From positions 1 through 39,385 of the forward strand of contig JAISXR010000186.1 of assembly GCA_031270375.1 (NCBI GenBank): DNA of 39,385 nucleotides, in the 5' to 3' direction. This document shows positions 29,573-38,888 of the stretch, piece by piece (the first letter of the stretch is position 1; each line of letters begins with the position of its first letter). The notes beneath the pieces were generated by a model, which saw only the letters and a list, made by a program, of their open reading frames with translations, made no database searches and was not told where the DNA came from. The DNA comes from Synergistaceae bacterium. GTDB lineage: Bacteria > Synergistota > Synergistia > Synergistales > Synergistaceae. Both the position numbers and the translations under genes were made by a program.

Positions 29573-29615
29573 AATATCAATGTGATATTATGCGCATCAT
29601 ATAGATGAATGTCAA
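29573..29615 (-). promoter_or_regulatory. Predicted arsR-hgcAB-acr3 promoter with overlapping inverted-repeat operator
   Basis: Minus strand TTGACA (29615-29610), 17-nt spacer, CATAAT (29592-29587); perfect inverted repeat AATATCA-N3-TGATATT at 29573-29589 overlaps the -10. Confidence 0.65.
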
Positions 29616-29716
29616 TATATCAATTTCCCCGTGGGATTCGTGCGGTATCCAACGACAGTGTGCTCAACTACTGGCTTTACAGATGACCAACAGATCGGCT
29701 CATATACAAAATGCGC

Positions 29717-29738
29717 GGGGCGGAGATTTCTCCGCCCC
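29717..29738 (-). terminator. Strong GC-rich hairpin downstream of rplS, possible terminator
   Basis: GGGGCGGAGA-TT-TCTCCGCCCC perfect palindrome; only a short T-rich stretch follows on the minus strand (GCGCATTTTG), so assignment is tentative. Confidence 0.4.
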
Positions 29739-29833
29739 GGTCGCTGATATTAAAGACATTTGCCGTTTAGGAAGGCTGGCGCGCACAGGTTTAAATCCGC
29801 ACCCTTCAGGCTCCTAACAATAAATCGGCCTTC

Positions 29834-30190
29834 TTAAAATTCCCTGCGTTCCTTGATACGGGCCGCTTTGCCGCTGAGCTTGCGGAGGTAATAGAGTTTG
29901 GCCCGTTTCACCTTGCCCAGCCTCGTCACCTCTATCCTGTCGATGCTCGGGCAGTGGACGGGGAAAATCCTCTCCACCCCGACCCCGCCGGACATCTTGC
30001 GCACTATGAAATTCTCGCGCAGGCCGCCGTGGGCGCGCCCTATGACGACGCCCTCGAACACCTGTATCCTCTCGCGGTTGCCCTCTTTTACCTTTACGTG
30101 GACTTTCACCGTATCTCCGGCGCGGAATTCCGGCACGCCGTCTTCCTTTCGGAAATTCTTTTCGACCAAAGCCATTCTCGGATCAATCAT
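29834..30190 (-). CDS. rplS: 50S ribosomal protein L19
   Basis: [67 protein letters not shown]; start assumed at [13 protein letters not shown] (supplied ORF extends to 30241). Confidence 0.96.
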   Translation of the reverse strand: MIDPRMALVEKNFRKEDGVPEFRAGDTVKVHVKVKEGNRERIQVFEGVVIGRAHGGLRENFIVRKMSGGVGVERIFPVHCPSIDRIEVTRLGKVKRAKLYYLRKLSGKAARIKERREF

Positions 30191-30215
30191 CTCTTTATCC
30201 GCTCCCTTCCAATAA

Positions 30216-31505
30216 TCATCTGAAACCGAAAAATCTGTCAAGCGTAATGCTGACCGCGCTTCTCACCGAGAGGTGGTTATACCCCTGCCCCCCCGATATC
30301 GGCGACATCACGGCATCCGCCGAGTCGAGCGTCTCCTCGCAGAGGCCCGAGCCCGTACCGAACACCAAGACCACGGGACGGGCGGCAAGCAACGCCGTCT
30401 CCTTCAACGTAAGCCAGCTCAACGAACCCGCGCGCTCGCGGGCCGTAGTGGCTATGATGAACGGCGGGCGGCCTTCTTTCTCTTTTATCCAATCAAGCGC
30501 CCTCGAAACGGAGGACACCGTCTTAATTCCCCTCATGGCATCGGCCCTGTCCGGGTTGAATTCAGCCCCGTAACCCGTTATCCAGTGAGAGGCCACTTCA
30601 CTTATCAATTTCCTCTGGGACTCAAGAGGCGTCACGATGATGAATTTACGCACGCCGTAGGTGCGGCAGGCGCGGGCGATGTCGTGCAGATCCATGCCCG
30701 TTACCGCCGTCGTCGATTCGCATCCGTTCCTGTCGAGAACGGGATGGTGCAGCTCCAGAACGTACACGCCGCACTCCAGATAAGGCATAATACCCGCTTT
30801 GGCAAGTAATTCCGGCCTTCTCGAAACGGTCCTTCCGGCGGCCTCGCGGCGCCTGTAACGGTTTATCGCAGCGTGATGCCCCCCCAGCAAGGTTTCCGGC
30901 ACTCTGTCACCGCCCCAGTCTTCGGGCCTCGTGTAATGGGGATTATCCAACATGCCCGAAAAAAACGAGTCCTCCTTCACGGAATCGAACGATCCCACCA
31001 CTCCGGGCACGAGGCGCGCGATCGCGTCTATCATTGCGAGAGACGGCAGCTCGCCTCCGGTGATCACAAAATCGCCGATGGATATCTCCATATCGACGCT
31101 CCTGCGCACAAATCTCTCGTCAACGCCCTCGTAATGCCCGCACACGAACACGAGACGCTTGCGCGCCGCGATGCCGCGCAGGTCCTCGGCCAGTTCCTGG
31201 CAGAACGGTCTGCCCTGAGGACTGGGGTAGACAACGTACCGGTCTTCCCCGGCCGCCGCGGATTCCACCGCCGCATCAAGGGGAGCCGCCATCAGCACCA
31301 TGCCGCCCCCGCCGTAACTATAATCGTCTATCTGCCTGTACGCGCCGCCGGCGAAATCGCGCAAGTCCACCAACGATACGTCGAGCAGGCCATGTTCTAT
31401 CCCTCTCCCCAACACACTCGACGAGAGATAGCTTCTCACGGTATCGGGGAAAGCGGTGACCACGGATATCCGGGGGACAGGAAGATCCGTTTCGTTCAGT
31501 CCCAT
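30216..31505 (-). CDS. trmD: tRNA (guanine-N1)-methyltransferase TrmD fused to a C-terminal RNA_Me_trans (PF09936-like) SPOUT domain
   Basis: TrmD motifs [56 protein letters not shown]-terminal ~190 aa [18 protein letters not shown]...[46 protein letters not shown] in one uninterrupted ORF. Confidence 0.93.
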   Translation of the reverse strand: MGLNETDLPVPRISVVTAFPDTVRSYLSSSVLGRGIEHGLLDVSLVDLRDFAGGAYRQIDDYSYGGGGMVLMAAPLDAAVESAAAGEDRYVVYPSPQGRPFCQELAEDLRGIAARKRLVFVCGHYEGVDERFVRRSVDMEISIGDFVITGGELPSLAMIDAIARLVPGVVGSFDSVKEDSFFSGMLDNPHYTRPEDWGGDRVPETLLGGHHAAINRYRRREAAGRTVSRRPELLAKAGIMPYLECGVYVLELHHPVLDRNGCESTTAVTGMDLHDIARACRTYGVRKFIIVTPLESQRKLISEVASHWITGYGAEFNPDRADAMRGIKTVSSVSRALDWIKEKEGRPPFIIATTARERAGSLSWLTLKETALLAARPVVLVFGTGSGLCEETLDSADAVMSPISGGQGYNHLSVRSAVSITLDRFFGFR

Positions 31506-32038
31506 AAACCCTCCAGCAATTTTATCCGCATCGTTCCATGTTCGAGCGATATGCCGCGGACAACGTCCCGTATGGCCGGGATCAGCCTGAGTGCCCCATC
31601 ATCGGTTCTGACCTGATAGACATCGTTGCTGCCTGTATTCATTATTTCCTCTATGCTGCCAAGGTGCGCCCCGCTCTCGTCGTCGATCACATTGAGCCCG
31701 ACGAGCGAGTCTATCCAATATTCCCCCTCCGGCAATTCGACACGTTCCTCGGGGGGGATGGTGATCTTCCAGCCCTTGATGGCTTCCGCCGCGCCGCGGT
31801 CACTGATGCCTTCCGCAGATATCAGCAACTGCCCCTTGCCGGAATGGTGTTTCACGCCCGTTATTTTCAGGGACAGGGGCGCTTTGCCTGGGTACTCCGC
31901 CCACAATGCCTCCATATCGAAAAAACGCTCCGGGTAGTCCGTCGTCGGCACGAGGCGCAGAACGCCTCCCACTCCGTGAGCGCCCGCGATATACCCTATT
32001 TGCACCCTTTTTTCCCCGATGTCAGGAGAGGTCGACAT
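31496..32038 (-). CDS. rimM: Ribosome maturation factor RimM
   Basis: IGYIAGAHGVGGVLRLVPTTDYPERF, EGEYWIDSLVGLNV; between khpA and trmD. Confidence 0.93.
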   Translation of the reverse strand: MSTSPDIGEKRVQIGYIAGAHGVGGVLRLVPTTDYPERFFDMEALWAEYPGKAPLSLKITGVKHHSGKGQLLISAEGISDRGAAEAIKGWKITIPPEERVELPEGEYWIDSLVGLNVIDDESGAHLGSIEEIMNTGSNDVYQVRTDDGALRLIPAIRDVVRGISLEHGTMRIKLLEGLWD

Positions 32039-32261
32039 CCACTTTCTCGCCAGGTTTTACGGAAGCCGCCTTCGCGACCAGCCTTATCGCGTTTATCGTG
32101 GCTCCGTGTTTTCCTATCACGCGCCCGATATCATCCTGAGCCGTGGATATCGTCACCATCGCGGCCCCGGAGCCGCTGCGTTCCGTCGTGACTTTGACCT
32201 CGTCCGGCCGGTTCACGAGCCTTCGGACGATGTATTCCACAATAGAGCCGTAATCCGGCAT
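32022..32261 (-). CDS. khpA: KH-domain RNA-binding protein (KhpA/YlqC)
   Basis: 79 aa; VEYIVRRLVNRPDEV and GRVIGKHGATINAIRLVAKAA KH GxxG motif; conserved position after rpsP. Confidence 0.93.
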   Translation of the reverse strand: MPDYGSIVEYIVRRLVNRPDEVKVTTERSGSGAAMVTISTAQDDIGRVIGKHGATINAIRLVAKAASVKPGEKVDVDLS

Positions 32262-32267
32262 GGAACT

Positions 32268-32579
32268 CTATTCTCCGGTCTCTGTTTCGGGTCCGCCCGA
32301 CGATTTTCCGCCGCCCTGTTTGGCGCTCAGAAACTTGTCCAGCACCCCGGTCTTGCGCAAAAGCGCACGCGCGGTATCCGACGGAAGCGCTCCCTTTGAG
32401 AGCCAATGAATGGCGCGTTCCTCCTCGACCTTGATATCGGCCGGATCGGTCATCGGATTGTAAGTGCCGAGCAATTCGATGAAACGCCCATCTCGGGGCG
32501 ATCGCGAATCCGCCACCACCAAACGGTAAAACGGAGCCTTTTTCTTCCCATGACGCGCCAGACGAATTCTCACTGCCAT
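32268..32579 (-). CDS. rpsP: 30S ribosomal protein S16
   Basis: [42 protein letters not shown]. Confidence 0.97.
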   Translation of the reverse strand: MAVRIRLARHGKKKAPFYRLVVADSRSPRDGRFIELLGTYNPMTDPADIKVEEERAIHWLSKGALPSDTARALLRKTGVLDKFLSAKQGGGKSSGGPETETGE

Positions 32580-32601
32580 GTCACACACACACCTCCTATA
32601 A

Positions 32602-33960
32602 TTATTTTCCCCTGAACAGGTTTTTCATCATTCCGGGCATTTTGAAGGATTTCGCCCCCAAACGCCCCATTTTGCCCAACGACCGCATCATATCCTTCAT
32701 CTGATCGTACTGTGCCAGCACCTGGTTCACCTGCTGCACGCTGGTCCCCGATCCCTGCGCGATGCGGCGTCTTCTGCCGCCTTTGATTATCTCGGGAGAC
32801 CTGCGTTCCTTCAAGGTCATCGACTGAATTATCGCCTCGGTGTACTTGAGGCGCGACATGTCGAGTTCCGCGTTCTTCAATTCTTTCATGCCGCCAATCC
32901 CCGGCAGCATCTCCAGCACCTTGTCGAGCGGGCCGAGTTTTTTCATCTGCTGTAGCTGAGCCAGCATGTCCTCGAGCGTGAAGCGGTTTTTCTTGAGGCT
33001 GTCGGCCATGCGGTCCATATCATCGAGGGAGGACGAGCGCTCTATTTTCTCCATGAGGCCAGCCATATCGCCCATGCCCATTATCCGCGAGGCTATGCGC
33101 GAGGCGTCGAACTGCTCCAGGTCTTCCGCGCGTTCCCCCATGCCGGAGAGTTTTATCGAAATGCCCGTGGCCGCCTTTATGGCGAGCGCCGGACCGCCGC
33201 GCGCGTCGCCGTCGAGTTTGGTCAGCACGACGCCGGTGAGCCCGAGCTTGTCATTGAATACCCCCGACACGTCAACCGCCTGCTGTCCCGTCATGGAATC
33301 GACCACCAGCAGTATCTCGAACGGCGGCACAGCCGCCTTCATGGCGTCGAGTTCCGCCATGAGTTCGTCGTCGAGCTGAAGGCGGCCGGCCGTGTCGAGC
33401 AATATCAGGTCGCAGAGATGATTTTCAGCGTAAACGAGCGATTTTTTTGCCACCGCGCACGGGTCGGTCTCCCCGGCCTCGGGCCCGAAGAACGCTATGC
33501 CGGCGTTCTCAGCCAGCACGCGAAGCTGATCGGCCGCGGCGGGACGGCGAAGGTCGCAGGCGACGACCAGCGGTTTGTGAGATTTCGACATCCTGAGCGC
33601 TATCTTGACGGCGGTCGTTGTCTTGCCCGAACCCTGAAGCCCCACCAGCATATAGACTGTCGGAGGTTTTGGGGATATGGTCAGAGGCGATGGGGACGCG
33701 CCCATTATCCGGATGAGTTCTTCGTACACTATCGTCGCGACTTGCTGCGCCGGTGTTATCGAGCCCAAGACGTCGGCGCCCGTCGCGCGCTTCGACGTCG
33801 CCTCGACGAGTTCCTTCACCACTTTATAATTAACGTCGGCCTCCAGGAGCGCCCGGCGAATTTCGCGCATGGCTGCCGCGATGTCCTCGGCCGACAGTTT
33901 GCCTTTCCCGCGCAGAGCCGCAAACACCCCGTCGAAACGCTGTTTCAGCGATTCAAACAT
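32602..33960 (-). CDS. ffh: Signal recognition particle protein Ffh
   Basis: [75 protein letters not shown]-terminal Met-rich M domain; start corrected from 33975. Confidence 0.97.
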   Translation of the reverse strand: MFESLKQRFDGVFAALRGKGKLSAEDIAAAMREIRRALLEADVNYKVVKELVEATSKRATGADVLGSITPAQQVATIVYEELIRIMGASPSPLTISPKPPTVYMLVGLQGSGKTTTAVKIALRMSKSHKPLVVACDLRRPAAADQLRVLAENAGIAFFGPEAGETDPCAVAKKSLVYAENHLCDLILLDTAGRLQLDDELMAELDAMKAAVPPFEILLVVDSMTGQQAVDVSGVFNDKLGLTGVVLTKLDGDARGGPALAIKAATGISIKLSGMGERAEDLEQFDASRIASRIMGMGDMAGLMEKIERSSSLDDMDRMADSLKKNRFTLEDMLAQLQQMKKLGPLDKVLEMLPGIGGMKELKNAELDMSRLKYTEAIIQSMTLKERRSPEIIKGGRRRRIAQGSGTSVQQVNQVLAQYDQMKDMMRSLGKMGRLGAKSFKMPGMMKNLFRGK

Positions 33961-34318
33961 TTTCCCCCTCCTCATACCGAAGCGCGGCGATTTTTTCCAT
34001 AAACCTCGCGGGCAGCGCGGCCTCTTCCTCGCGTATCGCGGCGAGCAGCGCGTCGTGAGATTTCCTCAGTTTCACGAGGCCCAGGCGGCGCTCCATATCC
34101 TCGAGCCTGTCGCGCGATCTTTTGACCAAATCATAGGCTCCCTGGCGCGTCATCCCCATCCGCGCGCCCATCTCCGTCACCGTGAGGTCTTCCGCCAGCA
34201 ACACCGCGCAAGCACCGCGCTGTTTTTCGGTGAGTATGTCCGAGTAGGCGTCCAGCAACTCCCCGAATCGAACCCGCTCAAACAATACCGTATCGAAATT
34301 CGCGTCATCGTCTTTCAT
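33953..34318 (-). CDS. ylxM: YlxM-family (UPF0122) helix-turn-helix protein
   Basis: LLDAYSDILTEKQRGACAVLLAEDLTVTEMGARMGMTRQGAYDLVKRSRDRLEDMERRLGL; conserved location upstream of ffh; start assumed at MKDDDANF. Confidence 0.88.
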   Translation of the reverse strand: MKDDDANFDTVLFERVRFGELLDAYSDILTEKQRGACAVLLAEDLTVTEMGARMGMTRQGAYDLVKRSRDRLEDMERRLGLVKLRKSHDALLAAIREEEAALPARFMEKIAALRYEEGENV

Positions 34319-34338
34319 CCCACCACTCCAAGCGCGGA

Positions 34339-34367
34339 TTATAAAGCCAGCGCACAGTGCCGTCAAG
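34339..34367 (-). promoter_or_regulatory. Predicted promoter of the ylxM-ffh-rpsP-khpA-rimM-trmD-rplS operon
   Basis: Minus strand TTGACG (34367-34362), 17-nt spacer, TATAAT (34344-34339), just upstream of the ylxM start. Confidence 0.7.
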
Positions 34368-34484
34368 TATATTTATTGACGGGTTATTATGCTATTATTC
34401 CCAGAACAATTAACGCATTATAATGTTTGCGCCGCCGCTCATTCCATATTATAATTCAAAAAAATTCTTTACGGAGGGGTTGTA

Positions 34485-34556
34485 ATGTCTCAAAACCGCA
34501 GGAACGGCATAAAGACGGAGCCAGAAGGTAATACATTGCTCGAAAAATCACGCTAA
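34485..34556 (+). CDS. Possible 23-aa small ORF upstream of the heptose cassette
   Basis: GGAGGGGT Shine-Dalgarno-like site then ATG: MSQNRRNGIKTEPEGNTLLEKSR*, ending 20 nt before the fcl start codon. Confidence 0.35.
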   Translation: MSQNRRNGIKTEPEGNTLLEKSR

Positions 34557-34576
34557 GGAACTAAGGAGAATAAATA

Positions 34577-35518
34577 ATGCAGAAGGATGCGAAAATTTAT
34601 GTCGCCGGGCACGGCGGAATGGTCGGCGCCGCGATAGCGCGTAACCTCAAAGCAAAAGGATACGCAAACATTATCGGGAGGCGTTCCGCGGAATTGGACT
34701 TGACACGTCAATCTGAGGTCGAAAAGTTTTTCAGCGATGAAAAACCGGAATATGTCTTTCTGGCCTCGGCAAAAGTCGGGGGAATACACACGAATAATAT
34801 TCACCCTGCGGAATTTCTGTATATCAACGCCGCGCTGGAAATGAACGTTATTCATTCGGCATATCTGAATAATGTAAAGAAACTTCTCTTTACAGGGGCG
34901 GGTTGTGTGTATCCGAGAGAGAGCCCGCAACCGATCCGGGAGGAATATCTGATGACCGGACCATTTGAAAAAACTAACGAGGCTTACGCTATCGCTAAAC
35001 TTGCGGGATTAAAAATGTGCGAATATTATAACCGTCAATATGGAACGAATTACATCTCTTGTATGCCGATTAACCTGTACGGCGTGGGAGATAACTTTCA
35101 TCTTGAAAACTCGCACGTTGTCCCTGCGCTGATCAGAAAAGTATGCGAGGCAAAGGAGCGCGGCGACAAACAGGTTGTCATCTGGGGAACAGGTACCGCT
35201 TTACGCGAGTTTATGCATGTGGACGACATGGCGGACGCCTGCGTGTTTCTCATGGAAAACTACATCTCCAACGAGACGATCAACATCGGCACGGGGGAAG
35301 AAATGTCTATTATTGAGTTGGTCAAAATGATCGCGCGCATCGCGGAATTTGACGGTGAAATTGTTACCGACCCGTCAAAACCCGACGGAATGCCGCGCCG
35401 TATTGTCGACAGCTCCAAACTGTTCTCTCTCGGCTGGCGGCCAAAGATACGACTCGAGGATGGATTGCGCCGCACATATGAAGACTATCTGAAAAATAGG
35501 AAAGCATACAGGCAATGA
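34577..35518 (+). CDS. fcl: GDP-L-fucose synthase-like NAD-dependent epimerase/reductase
   Basis: VAGHGGMVGAAIARNL, LASAKVGGIHTNNIHPAEFLYIN, GAGCVYPRESPQPIREEYLMTGPFEKTNEAYAIAKLAG (SYK-type), NLYGVGDNF. Confidence 0.88.
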   Translation: MQKDAKIYVAGHGGMVGAAIARNLKAKGYANIIGRRSAELDLTRQSEVEKFFSDEKPEYVFLASAKVGGIHTNNIHPAEFLYINAALEMNVIHSAYLNNVKKLLFTGAGCVYPRESPQPIREEYLMTGPFEKTNEAYAIAKLAGLKMCEYYNRQYGTNYISCMPINLYGVGDNFHLENSHVVPALIRKVCEAKERGDKQVVIWGTGTALREFMHVDDMADACVFLMENYISNETINIGTGEEMSIIELVKMIARIAEFDGEIVTDPSKPDGMPRRIVDSSKLFSLGWRPKIRLEDGLRRTYEDYLKNRKAYRQ

Positions 35519-35643
35519 TAATTACACAGACCCCGTTACGCATATCGTTTTTCGGAGGCGCCATGAATATGTGCATGGCGGAAGCGTTTGATACCGCCAC
35601 GCACATATTGGGTGTGATAGGGCTGAAGGATATTCAATGCTGA
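35515..35643 (+). pseudogene. 42-codon remnant: GHMP/HddA-type kinase start joined to an unrelated tail
   Basis: Manual translation MIITQTPLRISFFGGAMNMCMAEAFDTATHILGVIGLKDIQC*; first 15 residues parallel MIATQSPFRISFFGGG of the intact kinase at 36026. Confidence 0.6.
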
Positions 35644-36029
35644 TACAACTTCTCGAACCCAATTTCAACCATCATGATGAACGCGGCAGTTTGACACAAT
35701 TGGTGCGCGAAGGTTACACGCAAATCAACGTGGTTGCCTCTGTTGCCGGTGCGGAACGAGGAAGGCATTATCATAAAAAAAACGCGGAAGCCTTTTTCGT
35801 GATAGCCGGCAAATTTTCGCTGACGGTTTCCAAGGGTGATATCAAAGAATCATACGATTTTTGCGCAGGAGATATGTTTTGCGTTCCGCCTCATGTATCG
35901 CACAGTTTTTACTTCAGGGAATATACGCTTCTTGTCGGTATGTATTCTCAAGGTGTGGAAAACGTTGACGGTACGAAAGACATCCACACTGATTCACCCG
36001 ATTTCACGCAAGAAACGGAGGACATATGA
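35637..36029 (+). CDS. Cupin-fold sugar epimerase/ketoisomerase-like protein (WxcM/FdtA/RmlC-like)
   Basis: FNHHDERGSLTQLVREGYTQINVVASVAGAERGRHYHKKNAEAFFVIAGKFSLTV...VPPHVSHSFYF cupin motifs. Confidence 0.78.
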   Translation: MLIQLLEPNFNHHDERGSLTQLVREGYTQINVVASVAGAERGRHYHKKNAEAFFVIAGKFSLTVSKGDIKESYDFCAGDMFCVPPHVSHSFYFREYTLLVGMYSQGVENVDGTKDIHTDSPDFTQETEDI

Positions 36030-37033
36030 TCGCGACGCAATCGCCGTTCCGCATCTCATTTTTCGGAGGCGGCACTGACTATAAGCCATTTTTTGAGGAA
36101 CACGGCGGAAGCGTGCTTTCCACGACATTTGACAAGTACGCGTACGTCACACTGCGCCGATGCCCGCCGTTTTTCGATTATCATACGCAAGTCCGCTATT
36201 CTAAAACGGAGAGCGTTCGCAGGACGGAGGAAATCGAGCATCCCCTGGTGCGTAACTGTATGTTGCACATGGGGGCGCACAACCTAAGCATATCCTACGA
36301 CGCGGATTTGCCAGCGCGCACGGGGCTGGGCACTTCTTCTTCCTTCGCGGTGGGATTGTTGCAGGCGATGTACACGATGCGGGGCAAATATGTCGGCAAA
36401 CAGAAGCTGGCGGAAGAGGCGATCTATGTGGAGCGCGAACTTTGCGCGGAGAGCGGCGGCTGGCAGGATCAAGTCGCGGCGGCATTCGGAGGGTTTAACC
36501 GCATTGATTTTGACGCTTCCGGCTTTCACGTTCGGCCTGTGATCGTCGCGCCGAAACGCCGCGCAGAGCTTGATCGGCGCCTAATGATGTTTTTCACGGG
36601 CATTTCTCGCATATCAGCCAAAGTAGCCGAGGCGCAATCCGCGGCGATCAAAGATAAGACAGCGGAACTGCTCGAGATGAAACGTCTTGTGGACGACGCG
36701 GAACGAATACTCGTTTCCGGCGGCGATCTCGATGATTTCGGCAGATTGCTGGACTGTACCTGGCGGTTGAAACGCGGATTGACAAAGGAAATCTCCACGG
36801 ATTATATTGATGACATATACAAAAACGCCAGGGACAACGGAGCGATAGGCGGAAAACTGACGGGTGCGGGAGGCGGCGGTTTTATGGTGTTGTTTGCCGA
36901 ACCGGAGGCTCATGGCAGAATCCGCGCAGCTTTGGAGAATCTGGTATATGTGCCGTTTTCCTTTGAAAACGACGGCAGTAAGATTATTCACTATGCGCCC
37001 GAAGAATATGACGAAACCGAGGTGTTCCGATGA
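36026..37033 (+). CDS. hddA: GHMP kinase, D-glycero-D-manno-heptose 7-phosphate kinase-like
   Basis: SPFRISFFGGGTDYKPFFEEHGG, ARTGLGTSSSFAVGLLQAMY, GGWQDQVAAAFGGFNRI, KLTGAGGGGFMVL. Confidence 0.87.
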   Translation: MIATQSPFRISFFGGGTDYKPFFEEHGGSVLSTTFDKYAYVTLRRCPPFFDYHTQVRYSKTESVRRTEEIEHPLVRNCMLHMGAHNLSISYDADLPARTGLGTSSSFAVGLLQAMYTMRGKYVGKQKLAEEAIYVERELCAESGGWQDQVAAAFGGFNRIDFDASGFHVRPVIVAPKRRAELDRRLMMFFTGISRISAKVAEAQSAAIKDKTAELLEMKRLVDDAERILVSGGDLDDFGRLLDCTWRLKRGLTKEISTDYIDDIYKNARDNGAIGGKLTGAGGGGFMVLFAEPEAHGRIRAALENLVYVPFSFENDGSKIIHYAPEEYDETEVFR

Positions 37034-38034
37034 AAGCTTTGATTACAGGAATGACCGGAATGGTTGGCTCGCATATGGCCGACTATCTGCTCGCCAACAC
37101 GGACTGGGAAATTTACGGTGTTCAGAGGTGGCGCAGCGCCTTCGACAACATCGCGCATTTATCAGACAGGATAAACAGGGGTGACAGAGTCTTTGTGCGT
37201 TACGGCGATTTGAACGATCAGACATCGCTGATTGCCGTTCTCGCGGAAGTCAAACCGGATTATATATTCCACCTGGCGGCGCAGAGCTATCCGCAGACTA
37301 GCTTCACGATTCCAATCGACACGCTGAACACAAACGTTCTGGGCACGGCGCGGCTGCTTGAAAGCGTGAGGTTTTTGAAGCAAGACCCCATTATCCATGT
37401 CTGCGCGTCGTCGGAGGTGTTCGGACGGGTTCCGGCGGACAAGCTGCCGATCGACGAGGAATGTACGTTCCATCCCGCGTCGCCTTACGCGATCTCAAAG
37501 GTCGGAACCGATCTGCTGGGACGCTATTACGCCGAGGCTTACGGCATGACGGTGATGACGACCCGCATGTTCACGCATACGGGGCCGCGGCGCGGCGACG
37601 TGTTCCACGAATCCACGTTCGCGAAACAGATCGCGATGATCGAAGCGGATTTGATACCGCCTGTCGTCAAAGTTGGCAATCTGGATTCGCTCCGCACTTA
37701 CGCCGATGTCCGTGACGCGGTGAGGGCATATTACATGCTCGTTACGGTGAATCCGATTGCGGGCGAATACTACAATATCGGCGGAACCCATACCTGCAAG
37801 GTCGGCGACACGCTAAACACCCTGCTGTCGCTCTCTGTGAGAAGCGATATCGAAACCGAAACCGACCCTGAACGTCTGCGTCCGATTGACGCTGACCTTC
37901 AGGTTCCCAACACGGCGAAGTTTACCGCTCACACGGGATGGAGATCCGAAATTCCCTACGAGCGGACGATGAAAGACCTGCTCGACTACTGGCGCGGTCG
38001 TGTGAAGCGCGAAGGCGTTCAGCTCACGAGATAG
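37030..38034 (+). CDS. GDP-mannose/GDP-heptose 4,6-dehydratase-like SDR (Gmd/DmhA-like)
   Basis: ITGMTGMVGSHMADYLL, HLAAQSYPQTSFTIPIDTLNTNVLGTARLLE, CASSEVFG, YAISKVGTDLL, RMFTHTGPRRGDVF, YYNIGG. Confidence 0.85.
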   Translation: MKALITGMTGMVGSHMADYLLANTDWEIYGVQRWRSAFDNIAHLSDRINRGDRVFVRYGDLNDQTSLIAVLAEVKPDYIFHLAAQSYPQTSFTIPIDTLNTNVLGTARLLESVRFLKQDPIIHVCASSEVFGRVPADKLPIDEECTFHPASPYAISKVGTDLLGRYYAEAYGMTVMTTRMFTHTGPRRGDVFHESTFAKQIAMIEADLIPPVVKVGNLDSLRTYADVRDAVRAYYMLVTVNPIAGEYYNIGGTHTCKVGDTLNTLLSLSVRSDIETETDPERLRPIDADLQVPNTAKFTAHTGWRSEIPYERTMKDLLDYWRGRVKREGVQLTR

Positions 38035-38044
38035 GGAGGAGTAA

Positions 38045-38668
38045 ATGGCGAATACGGACGAACTCGTCGCGCGTTATCCGGCTCTCGCGGTTTGCCGCAA
38101 TGATATACAAGCCGCGTATGAACTGTTGGTAAAATGCTTCTCAGGCGGCGGCAGATTGTATATATGCGGTAACGGAGGCAGCGCGGCGGACGCCTTGCAT
38201 ATTGCCGGCGAACTTGTAAAATCGTTCGTGCTTAAACGCGAACTCGACGAGGATTTTCGCAAACGAGCCGGCAGCGGCGAGCTGCTCGGCAATCTGCAGG
38301 GCGCGCTTCCAGCGTATGCGCTGACGGAGAATATCGCGCTGGCGACGGCGTTCGCAAACGACGTCAGCGCAGAGTACGTTTTCGCGCAGCAAGTCTACGC
38401 TTATGCCCGCGAGGGCAACTGTGTCCTGTGCATCAGCACGTCCGGCAACTCCCATAATATCATACACGCGATTGAAGCCGCCAAGGGACGCGCGGCATGT
38501 ACAATAGGGCTGACCGGAAAGAACGGCGGTAAAATGAAAGCCATGTGCGATTGCTGCGTCTGCGTCCCCGAAACGGAAACATACAAAATCCAGGAACTGC
38601 ATTTGCCCGTATACCACAACATTTGCCTCATGTTGGAGGAATATTTCTTCGGTGAGGTCAACTTATAA
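38045..38668 (+). CDS. gmhA: Phosphoheptose isomerase (SIS domain)
   Basis: LYICGNGGSAADALHIAGELVKSF, FANDVSAEYVFAQQV, VLCISTSGNSHNIIHAIEAAK, EYFF. Confidence 0.9.
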   Translation: MANTDELVARYPALAVCRNDIQAAYELLVKCFSGGGRLYICGNGGSAADALHIAGELVKSFVLKRELDEDFRKRAGSGELLGNLQGALPAYALTENIALATAFANDVSAEYVFAQQVYAYAREGNCVLCISTSGNSHNIIHAIEAAKGRAACTIGLTGKNGGKMKAMCDCCVCVPETETYKIQELHLPVYHNICLMLEEYFFGEVNL

Positions 38669-38735
38669 CTCATATCCGGCATTTCGCAAAAAAATATTTT
38701 GGATTTGGGAAATACAACACAAAATACGATTTTTC

Positions 38736-38764
38736 TTGACAGAACCGTCTGGCGTTGATACGAT
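38736..38764 (+). promoter_or_regulatory. Predicted promoter of the str operon (rpsL-rpsG)
   Basis: TTGACA (38736-38741), 17-nt spacer, TACGAT (38759-38764). Confidence 0.65.
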
Positions 38765-38888
38765 ATATGTTGCGCTTCTTGGCGGGAGGTATTGTGTCCG
38801 GCCGGGTGGTTTTGTGTGACTTTCCGCGTGACGTTGCGTCATAGCGAAAAATTTTTTAAGTACTTTTAAGTACGAGGGAGGGGAAAAT

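Noticed and set aside
29760-29816. tRNA-like 3' end (GGTTTAAATCC...) downstream of rplS
   Set aside because: The flanking bases do not form a 5-bp T-stem and no anticodon or acceptor arm could be built
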